NCBI RefSeq assembly: GCF_002734215.1
Contig: NZ_NSEB01000002.1
Location: 124,001-188,000, forward strand
DNA length: 64,000 nt
Reading direction: 5' to 3'
DNA from: Fredinandcohnia onubensis
GTDB taxonomy: Bacteria; Bacillota; Bacilli; Bacillales; Bacillaceae_L
This document shows, in pieces, positions 45,673 through 54,851 of the stretch. The notes under the pieces are model-generated. The model searched no databases. It was not told the origin of the DNA and saw nothing but the letters and a program-made list of their open reading frames with translations. A program made the position numbers and the translations under genes. Each line of letters starts with the position of its first letter. The first letter of the stretch is position 1.

Positions 45673-46728
45673 ATGAGGGAGAAGGTATTAGCTTTCCTAC
45701 AGCAGGAAATTGACCAACAGCATATCCCAGGTGCTGTCATTCACATCTCATTTCAAAAACAAACGATCCTCCAAGAGGCAATTGGAAATCGAGTCGTATA
45801 TCCGAAAAAGGAACCGATGAAGCTTACAACCATTTTTGATCTTGCTTCTTTGACAAAGGTGGTTGCCACCCTGCCCTCTATTTTATTACTTGTAGAGGCA
45901 GGGAAACTGCACCTTGATGATAAGGTTTCCTATTTTCTACCGGAGTTTGCACGGCACGGAAAGTCGAATATTACACTTAAAGATTTACTCACACACAGTT
46001 CCGGTTTACCGGCACATCGTGAGTATTTTAAAGAGTCTTTAAATACAGATCAGATTATTGAACGAATTTTTGAAGAAAAATTAGTTGCGAATTCGGGTGA
46101 AAAAGTCATCTATAGTGACTTAGGTTTCATCCTTATCTATAAGATTATTAAAATAGTAACAGAAGAAGATTTTCAGAGCTTTGTACATCGAGCGTTATTT
46201 GAAAAATTGGAGATGAGCGAAACTAGCTTTCTTCCAAACGTTGAGAGGGAAAGATTTGCAGCAACGGAATACAGTGAAACTTTACAAGATTATAAGCATG
46301 GGATTGTTCATGATGACAACACGGAAATCATGGGTGGCATAAGTGGTCATGCGGGTTTGTTTTCCACCATCTCTGATCTCGCAAATTATGCTTCCATGAT
46401 TGAAAATAATGGGGTATTTCAAGGAAAAAGAATTCTATCAGAGCAGTCAATACACATCACAAAGCAAAATTTTACCCCTTACAGCAATGAATATAGAGGG
46501 TTAGGCTGGATCTTGAAAAGCCCTGTGTTCTCGAGCTGCGGCGACCTATTTTCTAGTTCTGCCTACGGTCACACTGGGTTTACAGGAACAAGCATCTGGT
46601 TTGACCCCGATGTTCAGTTACATGTCATCCTGCTGACGAATCGTGTTCACTTTGGAAGGAAGGATCCAATTCTGAGGCTAAGGCCGAGGTTACATAATTT
46701 GATTGCAGCACATTTTCCGAGGGGGTAA
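45673..46728 (+). CDS. Serine beta-lactamase-fold hydrolase, AmiE-like
   Basis: 351 residues of the class C beta-lactamase/esterase fold: nucleophile Ser59 and Lys62 in FDLASLTKVV, Tyr in YSDLGF, and the C-terminal GHTGFTGTSIW in place of KTG. In B. subtilis the neighbour of nagZ and murQ is AmiE, a secreted member of this fold that removes stem peptides from MurNAc. Here the protein begins MREKVLAFLQQEID with no signal peptide, so it would trim muropeptides in the cytoplasm. Only 6 bp separate it from murQ. Confidence 0.82.
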   Translation: MREKVLAFLQQEIDQQHIPGAVIHISFQKQTILQEAIGNRVVYPKKEPMKLTTIFDLASLTKVVATLPSILLLVEAGKLHLDDKVSYFLPEFARHGKSNITLKDLLTHSSGLPAHREYFKESLNTDQIIERIFEEKLVANSGEKVIYSDLGFILIYKIIKIVTEEDFQSFVHRALFEKLEMSETSFLPNVERERFAATEYSETLQDYKHGIVHDDNTEIMGGISGHAGLFSTISDLANYASMIENNGVFQGKRILSEQSIHITKQNFTPYSNEYRGLGWILKSPVFSSCGDLFSSSAYGHTGFTGTSIWFDPDVQLHVILLTNRVHFGRKDPILRLRPRLHNLIAAHFPRG

Positions 46729-46732
46729 TGAG

Positions 46733-47449
46733 GTGTCTGAAAAAATCCATTTAATGATTGTTGGCGCTCACTGTGGAGACGGAGAAATTCAAGCAGGAGC
46801 CATCGCCCATAAATATGCAAAAGCAGGACATGAGGTTACCTTTCTTCATCTAACAGCAGGAGAAAAAGGCACACCGCCCCATCTAAGCGTAGAGGAGTAT
46901 CGTATTCAAAAAATAAACGAAGCCGAAAAAGCAGCTGAAATATTGGGTGCAAAAAGCATTACTCTTTCCTATAAGGATGCGGAACTGAAAGAGGATGAGG
47001 AAACAATAACCGAAATTGCCACGATTTTTAGAAGACTAAAACCAACGCTGGTTATTACCCATTGGGAAAAAAGCATGCATCCCGATCATGCCCTTTGTCC
47101 ACGACTTGTTCAGGCGGCATGGCTAAAGGCAGCATTGCCGGGCTTTGATTTAGATGGGCTTCCGCCTCACTCGCTTCGAAGAATGCTTCATAGTGAGAAT
47201 TGGGAGGACATGGAGGAGTATGTTCCGGATATTTATGTAGATGTAACAGATGAATTTGACACGTATTTAGAGGCATTATCACAATACTGGTTTATTATGA
47301 ATTCTGCTGATTTCAGGTATTACGACTATTATAAAGCACTTGGAACAATGAGAGGATGCTTAAACCGTACGACGTACGCTCAAACTCTTAAGTTTCCGGT
47401 TGGCGCTAATGTTCGAAAAGGGTCAAGTATACCTGGCTTTGAATTATAG
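46733..47449 (+). CDS. PIG-L/LmbE family protein with altered active site
   Basis: 238 residues from the GTG at 46733, 7 bp after GGGGG. PIG-L deacetylases remove acetyl groups from GlcNAc-containing compounds using zinc. Zinc ligands are kept: His13 and Asp16 of AHCGD, and the histidines of HPDH (116-119). The usual AHPDD is changed: the first Asp, taken as the general base in this family, is Gly15. Activity may be lost or altered. Position among amino-sugar genes suggests a link to N-acetylation state of GlcNAc or MurNAc, opposed to the GlmA-like acetyltransferases. Confidence 0.8.
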   Translation: MSEKIHLMIVGAHCGDGEIQAGAIAHKYAKAGHEVTFLHLTAGEKGTPPHLSVEEYRIQKINEAEKAAEILGAKSITLSYKDAELKEDEETITEIATIFRRLKPTLVITHWEKSMHPDHALCPRLVQAAWLKAALPGFDLDGLPPHSLRRMLHSENWEDMEEYVPDIYVDVTDEFDTYLEALSQYWFIMNSADFRYYDYYKALGTMRGCLNRTTYAQTLKFPVGANVRKGSSIPGFEL

Positions 47450-47466
47450 ATGTGGAGGTGAGCCTT

Positions 47467-49062
47467 ATGAATCAAGCAGAACTAAGAAGGAAAGTTGGCC
47501 AACTAATGGTTGTGGGCTTTAAAGGAATAACAGCCTCCGATGAAATAAAAGAGTTAATTCGCGAGCATCATGTCGGTGGAGTCATTCTCTTTGGCCGAAA
47601 TATTGGCACACCAGAAGAAATTCTTTCGTTAACGACGGAGCTTCAACAAGTGGCGGAGGATGCTGGGCATGAGCACCCACTCTTAATCTGTATTGATCAA
47701 GAAAATGGGGTTGTTCGTAGATTAGGAGAAGGTACAACAATATTTCCTGGGGCCATGCTTTTAGGGGCAACAGGCAATCCAGACAACGCCTATGAGGTAG
47801 GTGTTGCGACAGGTAATGAGCTCAAGGCACTAGGAATCAACTGGAATCTAGCACCAGTACTGGATGTGAACAATAACCCTGAAAATCCAGTCATTGGCGT
47901 AAGGTCCTTTGGTGAGTCAGCCGAAAAAGTTTCTGAGTTTGGAAGAATGGCAATGAAGGGGATGCAGGAAGCTGGCGTCATCACAACGTTAAAACATTTC
48001 CCAGGTCATGGAGATACAAATGTCGATTCCCACTTAGACCTACCTGTGATTACACACGATATCGAACGTTTGGAAGAGATTGAGTTAAAACCTTTTGTTG
48101 ACAGCATAGAGGCTGGTGCGGATACGGTTATGTCGGCCCATGTCTATTTTCCAGCAATTGAAGATACCCCAGGTGTCCCTGCGACATTGTCGCGTAAAGT
48201 CATCACGGGCCTTCTCCGAGAAAAGCTTGGCTTTGATGGAGTAGTAACAACAGATTGTATGGAAATGAATGCAATTGCCAATACCATCGGCACCGCAAAA
48301 GGTGGGGTAGAAGCGATAAAAGCAGGTGTTGACCTCATTATGGTTTCTCATCTTCACCATCTTCAAAAGGAAACGATTGATGCAATTGTGGCTGCAGTGG
48401 AATCTGGAGAAATCGATGAAGCCCAGATTGAAGAAGCAGTAGCAAGAGTAACGAGATTAAAAGAAAAGTATTGTAGTTGGAAAGAAATCGGCTCAGACGA
48501 GGTACCATCATTTGTTGGTGGGAAAGAGCATCAACAGCTTGCGCATGACATTTATAAGCAAGGAATAACGATTGTAAAAAACAATGGTATTTTGCCATTA
48601 AAGAATAAACGTGTGCTAGTGGTTTACTCGGAAAATAAATATACGATGCAGGTTGAGGATAGACGCTATTCCTCGATGTATCTTGGTGAAACAATCAAAG
48701 AGATTGATGATACTGCGGAAATAGTTGAACTATCAAACCCGGCAACAGATGAAGAAATCCAAAGAGTAGCCGCAAAAGCTCAACAATTTGAAGCGGTTAT
48801 TGTGGGAACCCTGACTGTTCAAGAAGGTGACGCACAAACAAAGCTAGTGAAGGCATTGTCAGATACGGGGGTACCGGTCATCGTCATTGCGACAAGAAGT
48901 CCGTATGATTTGGCATACTTACCAGAGATTCAAGCCTACCTTTGCACATATGAATTTCCTTACCCAGCTTTGAATATGGCGGCAAAAGCCATTTATGGAC
49001 GTGAACAGGTAACAGGGATATTGCCGGTTACTATTCCTCAGGTAAGGGAGCGGTTGAAATGA
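47467..49062 (+). CDS. nagZ: Beta-N-acetylglucosaminidase (GH3)
   Basis: 531 residues from the ATG at 47467 (TGGAGGTGA upstream). GH3 TIM barrel with GGVILFGRNI, KHFPGHGDTNVDSH (Asp187-His189 catalytic dyad of bacterial NagZ) and nucleophile Asp263 in VVTTDCMEM, followed by a GH3 C-terminal domain. B. subtilis NagZ has the same two-domain plan but is secreted and longer (about 640). This one lacks a signal peptide and so should act on imported GlcNAc-containing muropeptides. Confidence 0.92.
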   Translation: MNQAELRRKVGQLMVVGFKGITASDEIKELIREHHVGGVILFGRNIGTPEEILSLTTELQQVAEDAGHEHPLLICIDQENGVVRRLGEGTTIFPGAMLLGATGNPDNAYEVGVATGNELKALGINWNLAPVLDVNNNPENPVIGVRSFGESAEKVSEFGRMAMKGMQEAGVITTLKHFPGHGDTNVDSHLDLPVITHDIERLEEIELKPFVDSIEAGADTVMSAHVYFPAIEDTPGVPATLSRKVITGLLREKLGFDGVVTTDCMEMNAIANTIGTAKGGVEAIKAGVDLIMVSHLHHLQKETIDAIVAAVESGEIDEAQIEEAVARVTRLKEKYCSWKEIGSDEVPSFVGGKEHQQLAHDIYKQGITIVKNNGILPLKNKRVLVVYSENKYTMQVEDRRYSSMYLGETIKEIDDTAEIVELSNPATDEEIQRVAAKAQQFEAVIVGTLTVQEGDAQTKLVKALSDTGVPVIVIATRSPYDLAYLPEIQAYLCTYEFPYPALNMAAKAIYGREQVTGILPVTIPQVRERLK

Positions 49063-50222
49063 GTCAAAAGGTAGTTGTGGGTTTAATGTCGGGTACATCT
49101 TTAGATGGTATTGATGCAGCTTTAGTTACTATTTCTGAAGATGAACATCAAAAAATCCAGGTGAAACTGATTCATTTTTCAACACTTTCTTATTCAGAAA
49201 CCATGCGTGAAAGAATCTTGACATTATGTGACCCGAGTAAAGCTCGGCTTGAGGATATTTCTATAACAAATATGCTACTAGGTGAGTTGTTTGCTGAAGC
49301 AGCGAAAAAGGTTGTAGCTCAAGCGGGTCTTGAGATGAAAGATGTGGACCTGATTAGCTCCCATGGTCAGACGATTTTTCATCAGCCTGAAGGTAAGCAG
49401 ATAGAAGACTATACGATTACTTCAACCTTACAAATTGGGGATATTGCTGTAATTGCAGAACGAACTGGTGTTAAGACGGTTGGGGATTTCCGGACTCGTG
49501 ATATGGCAGTGGGTGGCCAAGGTGCGCCATTAGTTCCATATGCTGATGACCTATTATTTAGAGCGGATTCGAATGGTAGAATCTTAGCCAATATTGGCGG
49601 AATCGCAAATGTAACCGTTTTACCCCCAACAGAGAGTCATGAACAAGTGCTTGCATTTGATACTGGCCCAGGAAACATGCTGATTGATGCCTTTACAATG
49701 TGGGCAACGAATGGAAAACAAACCTATGATAAAAATGGAGAAATAGCAGCAGCTGGTAAGGTAGATGAACAATGGCTTAAGGAGCTTTTAGATCATGACT
49801 ACTACCGTTTACCGGCACCAAAGAGTACAGGTCGAGAGCTATTTGGATTCGATTATGCAAAAGAACTTTGGAATGCAAAAGCCGATTTAGGATCAGAGGA
49901 TAAGGTAGCTACTATTACCGAGCTGACAGCACGAACAATTGTTGAAGAGTGTAAGAGATTTATAGATTCTTATAATATCCAAGAGATTTTTATAAGCGGT
50001 GGGGGTTGGTACAATCAAACACTACGAAAGAGATTGCAAGCTAATCTGCCTCCGTCAATCAAATTAGGAAGTACAGATGAGCTGGGCATACAGGCTGATG
50101 CTAAGGAAGCCATTGTATTCGCATTACTAGGCTACCAATGCATCAACAAACGACCAAATAATCTTCCATCGGCAACAGGAGCAAGCGCCCCGGTTATTAT
50201 GGGGAAAATTGCTCTGGTATAA
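49059..50222 (+). CDS. anmK: Anhydro-N-acetylmuramic acid kinase
   Basis: 387 residues. ATP-dependent hydrolysing kinase that turns 1,6-anhydro-MurNAc into MurNAc-6-phosphate, the substrate of MurQ. Typical start VGLMSGTSLDGIDAAL, then SSHGQTIFHQP, RTRDMAVGGQGAPLVPYAD, NIGGIANVT, FDTGPGNMLIDA and a late GGGWYN. Overlaps the nagZ stop by 4 bp. Its presence implies a source of anhydro-muropeptides, that is lytic transglycosylases; two SpoIID-like proteins are encoded nearby. Confidence 0.96.
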   Translation: MSQKVVVGLMSGTSLDGIDAALVTISEDEHQKIQVKLIHFSTLSYSETMRERILTLCDPSKARLEDISITNMLLGELFAEAAKKVVAQAGLEMKDVDLISSHGQTIFHQPEGKQIEDYTITSTLQIGDIAVIAERTGVKTVGDFRTRDMAVGGQGAPLVPYADDLLFRADSNGRILANIGGIANVTVLPPTESHEQVLAFDTGPGNMLIDAFTMWATNGKQTYDKNGEIAAAGKVDEQWLKELLDHDYYRLPAPKSTGRELFGFDYAKELWNAKADLGSEDKVATITELTARTIVEECKRFIDSYNIQEIFISGGGWYNQTLRKRLQANLPPSIKLGSTDELGIQADAKEAIVFALLGYQCINKRPNNLPSATGASAPVIMGKIALV

Positions 50223-50324
50223 AAAATAGAATTTGAAGGGGGGCGAGGGCAAGAGCTACAAATATAGTGTTCTGTTGGTACTGGAAAAAACAATGATGAA
50301 AGATACGTAAGGGGGAAAAGTAGA

Positions 50325-51662
50325 ATGAAAAAATGGCTTAGTCTTTTTCTTATAAGTATTTTAGTAATTGGATTGTTAGCGGCATGTAGCAAGAAAGAGA
50401 ACACAACAAAAGATGGCGGCGAAGACAGTGGAAAGGGATGGACCGGTACAATCACCGTATGGGATGGACCACGTTGGCCAGATGATAAAGACAATAAATT
50501 CCACTGGATGGAAAGTAAAATTAAAGAATTCGAAGCAGCACATGAAGGAGTTAAAGTTGAACTAGTTCAAGTTCCATGGGCAGAGCTTCCTGATAAATTA
50601 GGCGTTTCGATCGCAGGGCAATCTTGGCCTGATGTTGCACCAGTAGATATTAGTGGTAGTGCAGTAAGTATTGATCACATTGAACAAGGTGTAATTGAAT
50701 CAGTTGATGAGTTATTTACAGAGGATGAACTTAAGGACTTTTATGAAAATGCATTAGATGCGTACACATTTGACGGGAAATTATATGGAGTTCCAAACTC
50801 TTTAACTGTACACGCAATGCTTTTAAACTTAGATCTTTTTGAAGAGCGTGGAGTGGAGCCTCCAGCAAACGGTGAATGGACATGGGATGAATTCTTTGCA
50901 GCAGCTGAAAAGCTAACATTTGACCGTGATAATGATGGTAAAACAGATGTATACGGATTCTCAACATATATCCTTCCTGGTTACTATGAGGCATGGCCGT
51001 TCTTCTATATCAATGGTGGAAGCCCATTAAATGAAGATATGTCAAAATTCACGTTCACAGAGCCAGAAGCAGTAGAAGCGATTCAACAACTTGCTGATTT
51101 GAAATTAGAGCATAACGTAGCTCCAGAAACATTAGGTGGTCAGGACGTTGGTGGTACATTCCAAGCGTGGGCAAACGAAGAGCAACGTACTGTTGCAATG
51201 CAGCCATGGGCTACATGGGCGATTAGCTCAGCTCAAACAAAATACCCTACAAACTTTGCAGTTGCAAACTACCCAACCGGTAAATCAGGTGAGCCTGTAA
51301 CAATCGGTGGTGTAGGTGGTTGGACAATGTTCCACCAAGAAGAAGAAGGGAAAAAAGAAATGGTTGGCGAGTTTATTAAGTTCATCTCAACAACAGATGA
51401 GCAATTTACGATGGCAACTGAATATGGTATTTTCCCTGCACGTAAGAGCGCTGCAGACATGGACCCTTATAAGGACAATCCAGAAATGAAGCGTGCACAA
51501 GAAATGTCTTCACAAGTTGTTATGCTTCCACGTCACCCTGAGTGGAAGAAAATTGATGAAGCTATTCAAACAGAACTTCAGTTAGTATTCAATGGTGAAA
51601 AGACAGCAGAAGAAGCGATGAAAGCTGCTGAGAAGAAGGTCAATGAATTGTTAGGTGAGTAG
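50325..51662 (+). CDS. Sugar ABC transporter substrate-binding lipoprotein
   Basis: 445 residues. Lipoprotein signal with lipobox LLAAC (Cys21), Ser/Lys/Gly-rich linker, then a family 1 (MalE-type) binding protein starting TGTITVWDGPRWP. Aromatic residues (several Trp in WDEFF, EAWPFFYINGG, QAWANEEQ, MQPWATWA) would line a sugar pocket. GGGGGAAAAG upstream of the ATG. Located inside the MurNAc/GlcNAc operon, so I infer binding of muropeptides or of MurNAc/GlcNAc saccharides. No ATPase gene is present; it probably shares an MsmX-type ATPase. Confidence 0.88.
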   Translation: MKKWLSLFLISILVIGLLAACSKKENTTKDGGEDSGKGWTGTITVWDGPRWPDDKDNKFHWMESKIKEFEAAHEGVKVELVQVPWAELPDKLGVSIAGQSWPDVAPVDISGSAVSIDHIEQGVIESVDELFTEDELKDFYENALDAYTFDGKLYGVPNSLTVHAMLLNLDLFEERGVEPPANGEWTWDEFFAAAEKLTFDRDNDGKTDVYGFSTYILPGYYEAWPFFYINGGSPLNEDMSKFTFTEPEAVEAIQQLADLKLEHNVAPETLGGQDVGGTFQAWANEEQRTVAMQPWATWAISSAQTKYPTNFAVANYPTGKSGEPVTIGGVGGWTMFHQEEEGKKEMVGEFIKFISTTDEQFTMATEYGIFPARKSAADMDPYKDNPEMKRAQEMSSQVVMLPRHPEWKKIDEAIQTELQLVFNGEKTAEEAMKAAEKKVNELLGE

Positions 51663-51677
51663 TAATAGGCATAAGGT

Positions 51678-51701
51678 AGGTAGCCCTTAACTGGGCTGCC
51701 T
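51678..51701 (+). other. Intra-operon hairpin after the binding-protein gene
   Basis: AGGTAGCCC / GGGCTGCCT arms (one G-U), 6-nt loop, no T run. Such hairpins often protect the upstream binding-protein mRNA and keep it in excess over the permeases. Confidence 0.55.
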
Positions 51702-51731
51702 GCTGCCAAATGAAAGATTGGGGGAATTGCG

Positions 51732-52652
51732 TTGAAACCCGTTCATCAAACTGCAAATGCAGTAGTACAGACAAAAAAACCAACTATCTGGCTACAAATG
51801 AAAAAGAACTATTCCGCATATTTATTTTTACTTCCAAAACTTATCCTGTTTATAGCATTTATTGCGATCCCGGTTGTGTGGGCGTTTATCATCTCCTTCC
51901 AGGAATACAAAATTTTTGGAAGTGAATGGGCAGGTTTAGACAACTATATAAAGGTGTTTAAAAGCGATGCCTTTTACGACGCGCTAGGAAATACATTCCT
52001 TTTTACGGTTGTAACGGTACCTTTTAACGTAATAAGTGCACTTATCATTGCTTCTCTCATCCATCCTCTTGGTAAACTGTCTCAAAGCTTCTTCCGAGGA
52101 GCCTTTTATTTGCCAACAGTTACATCCATGGTAATTGTTGCGATGGTCTGGCGCTGGATGTACAACTATGACTTCGGATTGTTTAACTATGTGTTAGGGT
52201 GGTTTGGAATGGAACCACTTAACTGGTTGGGACAATCTTCATCCGCACTTTGGGCCTTAATCATCATGCAATGTTTAATTCCATTTGGAGTTGGAATCAT
52301 TCTCTATCTTGCTTCAATGGGTTCAATTTCACATTCACTATATGAAGCGGCTACCATTGACGGGGCAAATAGTTTTCAAAAATGGTATCGCATTACATTG
52401 CCATTATTAAAACCATCTACCTTATATTTAGTTTTACTAAGTACAATCGGTTCGTTTCAGGTCTTCACACAAATTATTATGATGACGGGCGGAGGACCAG
52501 GCACGGCCACAGAAACTCTTGTTCACTTAATCTATAAGACAGGCTTTAGAGATTTCGAGTTTGGCTTTGCAGCAGCACAATCCGTTGTTTTATTCTTTAT
52601 CATTCTTTTATTTTCAATTATCCAATTCCGTTTACTTCGGTACGATGACTAG
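51732..52652 (+). CDS. Sugar ABC transporter permease (MalF type)
   Basis: 306 residues. TTG start at 51732 after TTGGGGGAA; no ribosome binding site for the next Met. Six transmembrane helices and the inner-membrane EAA loop EAATIDGANSFQKWYRITLPLLKPS, the contact for the ATPase. The N-terminal 25 residues are cytoplasmic. Partner of the next permease. Confidence 0.9.
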   Translation: MKPVHQTANAVVQTKKPTIWLQMKKNYSAYLFLLPKLILFIAFIAIPVVWAFIISFQEYKIFGSEWAGLDNYIKVFKSDAFYDALGNTFLFTVVTVPFNVISALIIASLIHPLGKLSQSFFRGAFYLPTVTSMVIVAMVWRWMYNYDFGLFNYVLGWFGMEPLNWLGQSSSALWALIIMQCLIPFGVGIILYLASMGSISHSLYEAATIDGANSFQKWYRITLPLLKPSTLYLVLLSTIGSFQVFTQIIMMTGGGPGTATETLVHLIYKTGFRDFEFGFAAAQSVVLFFIILLFSIIQFRLLRYDD

Positions 52653-52664
52653 GAGGGAAGCATA

Positions 52665-53633
52665 ATGACATCAGGTATTCAAAAAGTAAACAAGCTTATT
52701 ATATATGTACTACTATCGGTTTTCGCCATTGTTTCCCTTTTACCGTTGTATTGGGTGTTCAGTACCTCCTTGCAGCTAAGCAGCTACCAGGATGAAGAAC
52801 TAGAACGTCAAGTATCTTATGTAGATTCAAATCCTCCGAAAATGTACCCAGTTGGGATTACGGAGTACTTTGAACACTGGGGGAAGGCTAGGGACGCGGA
52901 AAGCGCTGGTGATGCTGAAGCAGCAGCCTATCATCGTGATGTTATGGACTACATCATAGAAGATACGTTTTCAGGATTTACGACCTTGTTTAATAAAAAT
53001 AACGTAGGAATCTGGTTTTTTAATAGTTTTTATATAGCAGTAGTGGTGACAATTGGGATACTCCTCTTTGACTCGATGGCCGGGTATGTCCTCGCGAAAA
53101 AGCGGTTCCCGGGACGAAATCTCATTTTCTGGTCGATTATTGCCACGATGATGATTCCCGGCCAAGTAACGTTAGTGCCGTTGTTTATCATGGTTCGGAA
53201 TTTTGGAATTATGGATACGCACTGGGCGCTTATATTCCCAGACTTAGCAATGGTATTTGGGGTATTTTTAATGAGGCAATTTATGCACTCAATCCCGGAT
53301 GAACTAATAGATGCAGCGAAAATCGATGGTGCAAGCGAATGGAAAACGTATTGGAAAATCATTCTGCCATTGGCGAAACCAGGTCTAGCAGCTCTAGGAA
53401 TCTTTACATTTATGAACGTCTGGAATTCATTCCTGTGGCCAATTATCGTGCTAAACGATTCAAATCTATATACATTACCTGTAGGGTTAAAAACATTACA
53501 GGATGCAAACCTTGCAAGCTTCAAGCTTCTAATGAGTGGAGCAGCCATCGCATCAATCCCAATGATTATTGTATTCATGATGTTCCAACGCCACTTTGTA
53601 AAAGGATTAACCCTGGGTGGAGTTAAAGAATAA
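52665..53633 (+). CDS. Sugar ABC transporter permease (MalG type) with enlarged outer loop
   Basis: 322 residues with six transmembrane helices and the EAA-like loop DAAKIDGASEWKTYWKIILPLAKPG. Between helix 1 (about 10-34) and helix 2 (from about 107) lies a long outer loop containing the Ala/Glu-rich stretch KARDAESAGDAEAAAYH. This is longer than in usual MalG/MsmG permeases of about 275-280 residues. It may help to dock the binding protein or the bulky muropeptide. TAGGAGG precedes the ATG. Confidence 0.9.
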   Translation: MTSGIQKVNKLIIYVLLSVFAIVSLLPLYWVFSTSLQLSSYQDEELERQVSYVDSNPPKMYPVGITEYFEHWGKARDAESAGDAEAAAYHRDVMDYIIEDTFSGFTTLFNKNNVGIWFFNSFYIAVVVTIGILLFDSMAGYVLAKKRFPGRNLIFWSIIATMMIPGQVTLVPLFIMVRNFGIMDTHWALIFPDLAMVFGVFLMRQFMHSIPDELIDAAKIDGASEWKTYWKIILPLAKPGLAALGIFTFMNVWNSFLWPIIVLNDSNLYTLPVGLKTLQDANLASFKLLMSGAAIASIPMIIVFMMFQRHFVKGLTLGGVKE

Positions 53634-53643
53634 TGACTGATGG

Positions 53644-53665
53644 AGAGAGCGATCTCTCTTTTTTT
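53644..53665 (+). terminator. Short internal terminator-like hairpin
   Basis: AGAGAG-CGAT-CTCTCT with a following T run, between the permease and namZ. Only six base pairs, so probably leaky; genes on both sides belong to the same pathway. Confidence 0.5.
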
Positions 53666-53682
53666 GAGGGGAGGGGCAGAGA

Positions 53683-54834
53683 ATGGAGATAGGTCTTGAC
53701 TGCTTTTTAACGAAATCTGTGGATTTATGTAAGGGTAAAAGAGTCGGGGTGGTTACCAATATGACTGGTGTTAACCAACGACTTACACCAACAATCGATC
53801 TGTTCCATGAGCATCCAGATATTCATGTTACTGCACTATATGGACCTGAACATGGAATTAGAGGAAGTGCAAAGGAAGGGGAAAAGATTGATTTCTTTGT
53901 CGATCCTTATACAAGTTTACCTGTGTATAGTCTTTACGGAGCAACAAAAAAGCCAACGAAAGAAATGCTTGAGAATGTAGACATGATTTTCTTTGATCTT
54001 CAGGATATTGGGGCAAGGTACTATACATTTATTTATACGATGGCATATGTGATGGAAGCATGTGCAGAGTTCGGAAAGGAATTCGTCGTTCTTGACCGAC
54101 CAAATCCAATCACAGGAACCGTGATGGAAGGGAATCTAGTGGATGAGGAGGTTCGTTCCTTCGTTGGCCTCTATCCAATTCCAAATCGTCACGGTATGAC
54201 CGTCGGGGAAATTGCGCTCATGTATAAGCATGAATTCGGAATCGATTGTGAATTAACGGTCATTCCGATGGAGGGCTGGAGTCGTGATATGTTCTATGAC
54301 GAAACCGGCCTGTTTTGGATTCCACCATCGCCTAATACGACAGGAATGGATATGTGCACGTTATACCCTGGGACATGTTTGGTTGAAGGAACGAATCTAT
54401 CGGAGGGAAGAGGCACAACACGACCTTTTGAATACGTGGGAAGTCCCTTTATTGAGGGATACCGGTTGGCTAAATATTTTAATGAGAAAAAACTTCCTGG
54501 GGTGTTAGCTCGACCGATTTCCTTTGTTCCAACTTACCAAAAACATAAGGAACAGGTCTGTGAAGGTGTTCAGCTTCACGTAACCGATCGATGGAAGATT
54601 CATTCGTTGAAATCGGGACTGACGTTGTTGGCGGCGATCGCGGAAATGTACCCTCATGATTTTGAGTTTCTTCAATTTGGTGAAAAGAAAACCTATATGT
54701 TTGACCTTTTAGCGGGGACAAAGGATCTTAAGAATCTAGTTTTGAATGGTGGAATTAATCGTTTTATAGAATCATGTGAAGCGGAAACAGAAGCCTTTAA
54801 AAAGAAAAGAGAACCTTATCTACTTTACAATTAG
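53683..54834 (+). CDS. namZ: Exo-beta-N-acetylmuramidase (DUF1343)
   Basis: 383 residues of the DUF1343 family, characterised in B. subtilis YbbC/NamZ as an exo-lytic muramidase that releases MurNAc from the non-reducing end. Visible family segments: GKRVGVVTNMTGVN, LYGPEHGIRG, FFDLQDIGARYYTFIYTM, VLDRPNPITG, GLYPIPNRHGMTVGEIA and EGTNLSEGRGTTRPFE. B. subtilis NamZ is secreted. Here translation starts directly in the domain (MEIGLDCFL), without a signal peptide. GAGGGGAGGGG upstream of the ATG. Confidence 0.9.
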   Translation: MEIGLDCFLTKSVDLCKGKRVGVVTNMTGVNQRLTPTIDLFHEHPDIHVTALYGPEHGIRGSAKEGEKIDFFVDPYTSLPVYSLYGATKKPTKEMLENVDMIFFDLQDIGARYYTFIYTMAYVMEACAEFGKEFVVLDRPNPITGTVMEGNLVDEEVRSFVGLYPIPNRHGMTVGEIALMYKHEFGIDCELTVIPMEGWSRDMFYDETGLFWIPPSPNTTGMDMCTLYPGTCLVEGTNLSEGRGTTRPFEYVGSPFIEGYRLAKYFNEKKLPGVLARPISFVPTYQKHKEQVCEGVQLHVTDRWKIHSLKSGLTLLAAIAEMYPHDFEFLQFGEKKTYMFDLLAGTKDLKNLVLNGGINRFIESCEAETEAFKKKREPYLLYN

Positions 54835-54851
54835 GGAAGGGGATGGACTGC

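Noticed and set aside
53030-53578. 182-codon minus-strand frame opposite the MalG-type permease
   Set aside because: Antisense to a clear permease gene; no ribosome binding site.
50325-53633. Maltodextrin ABC transporter
   Set aside because: Binding protein and permeases are of the general MalE/MalF/MalG type, but the genes lie inside the MurNAc/GlcNAc salvage operon and no glucosidase or amylase genes are near.
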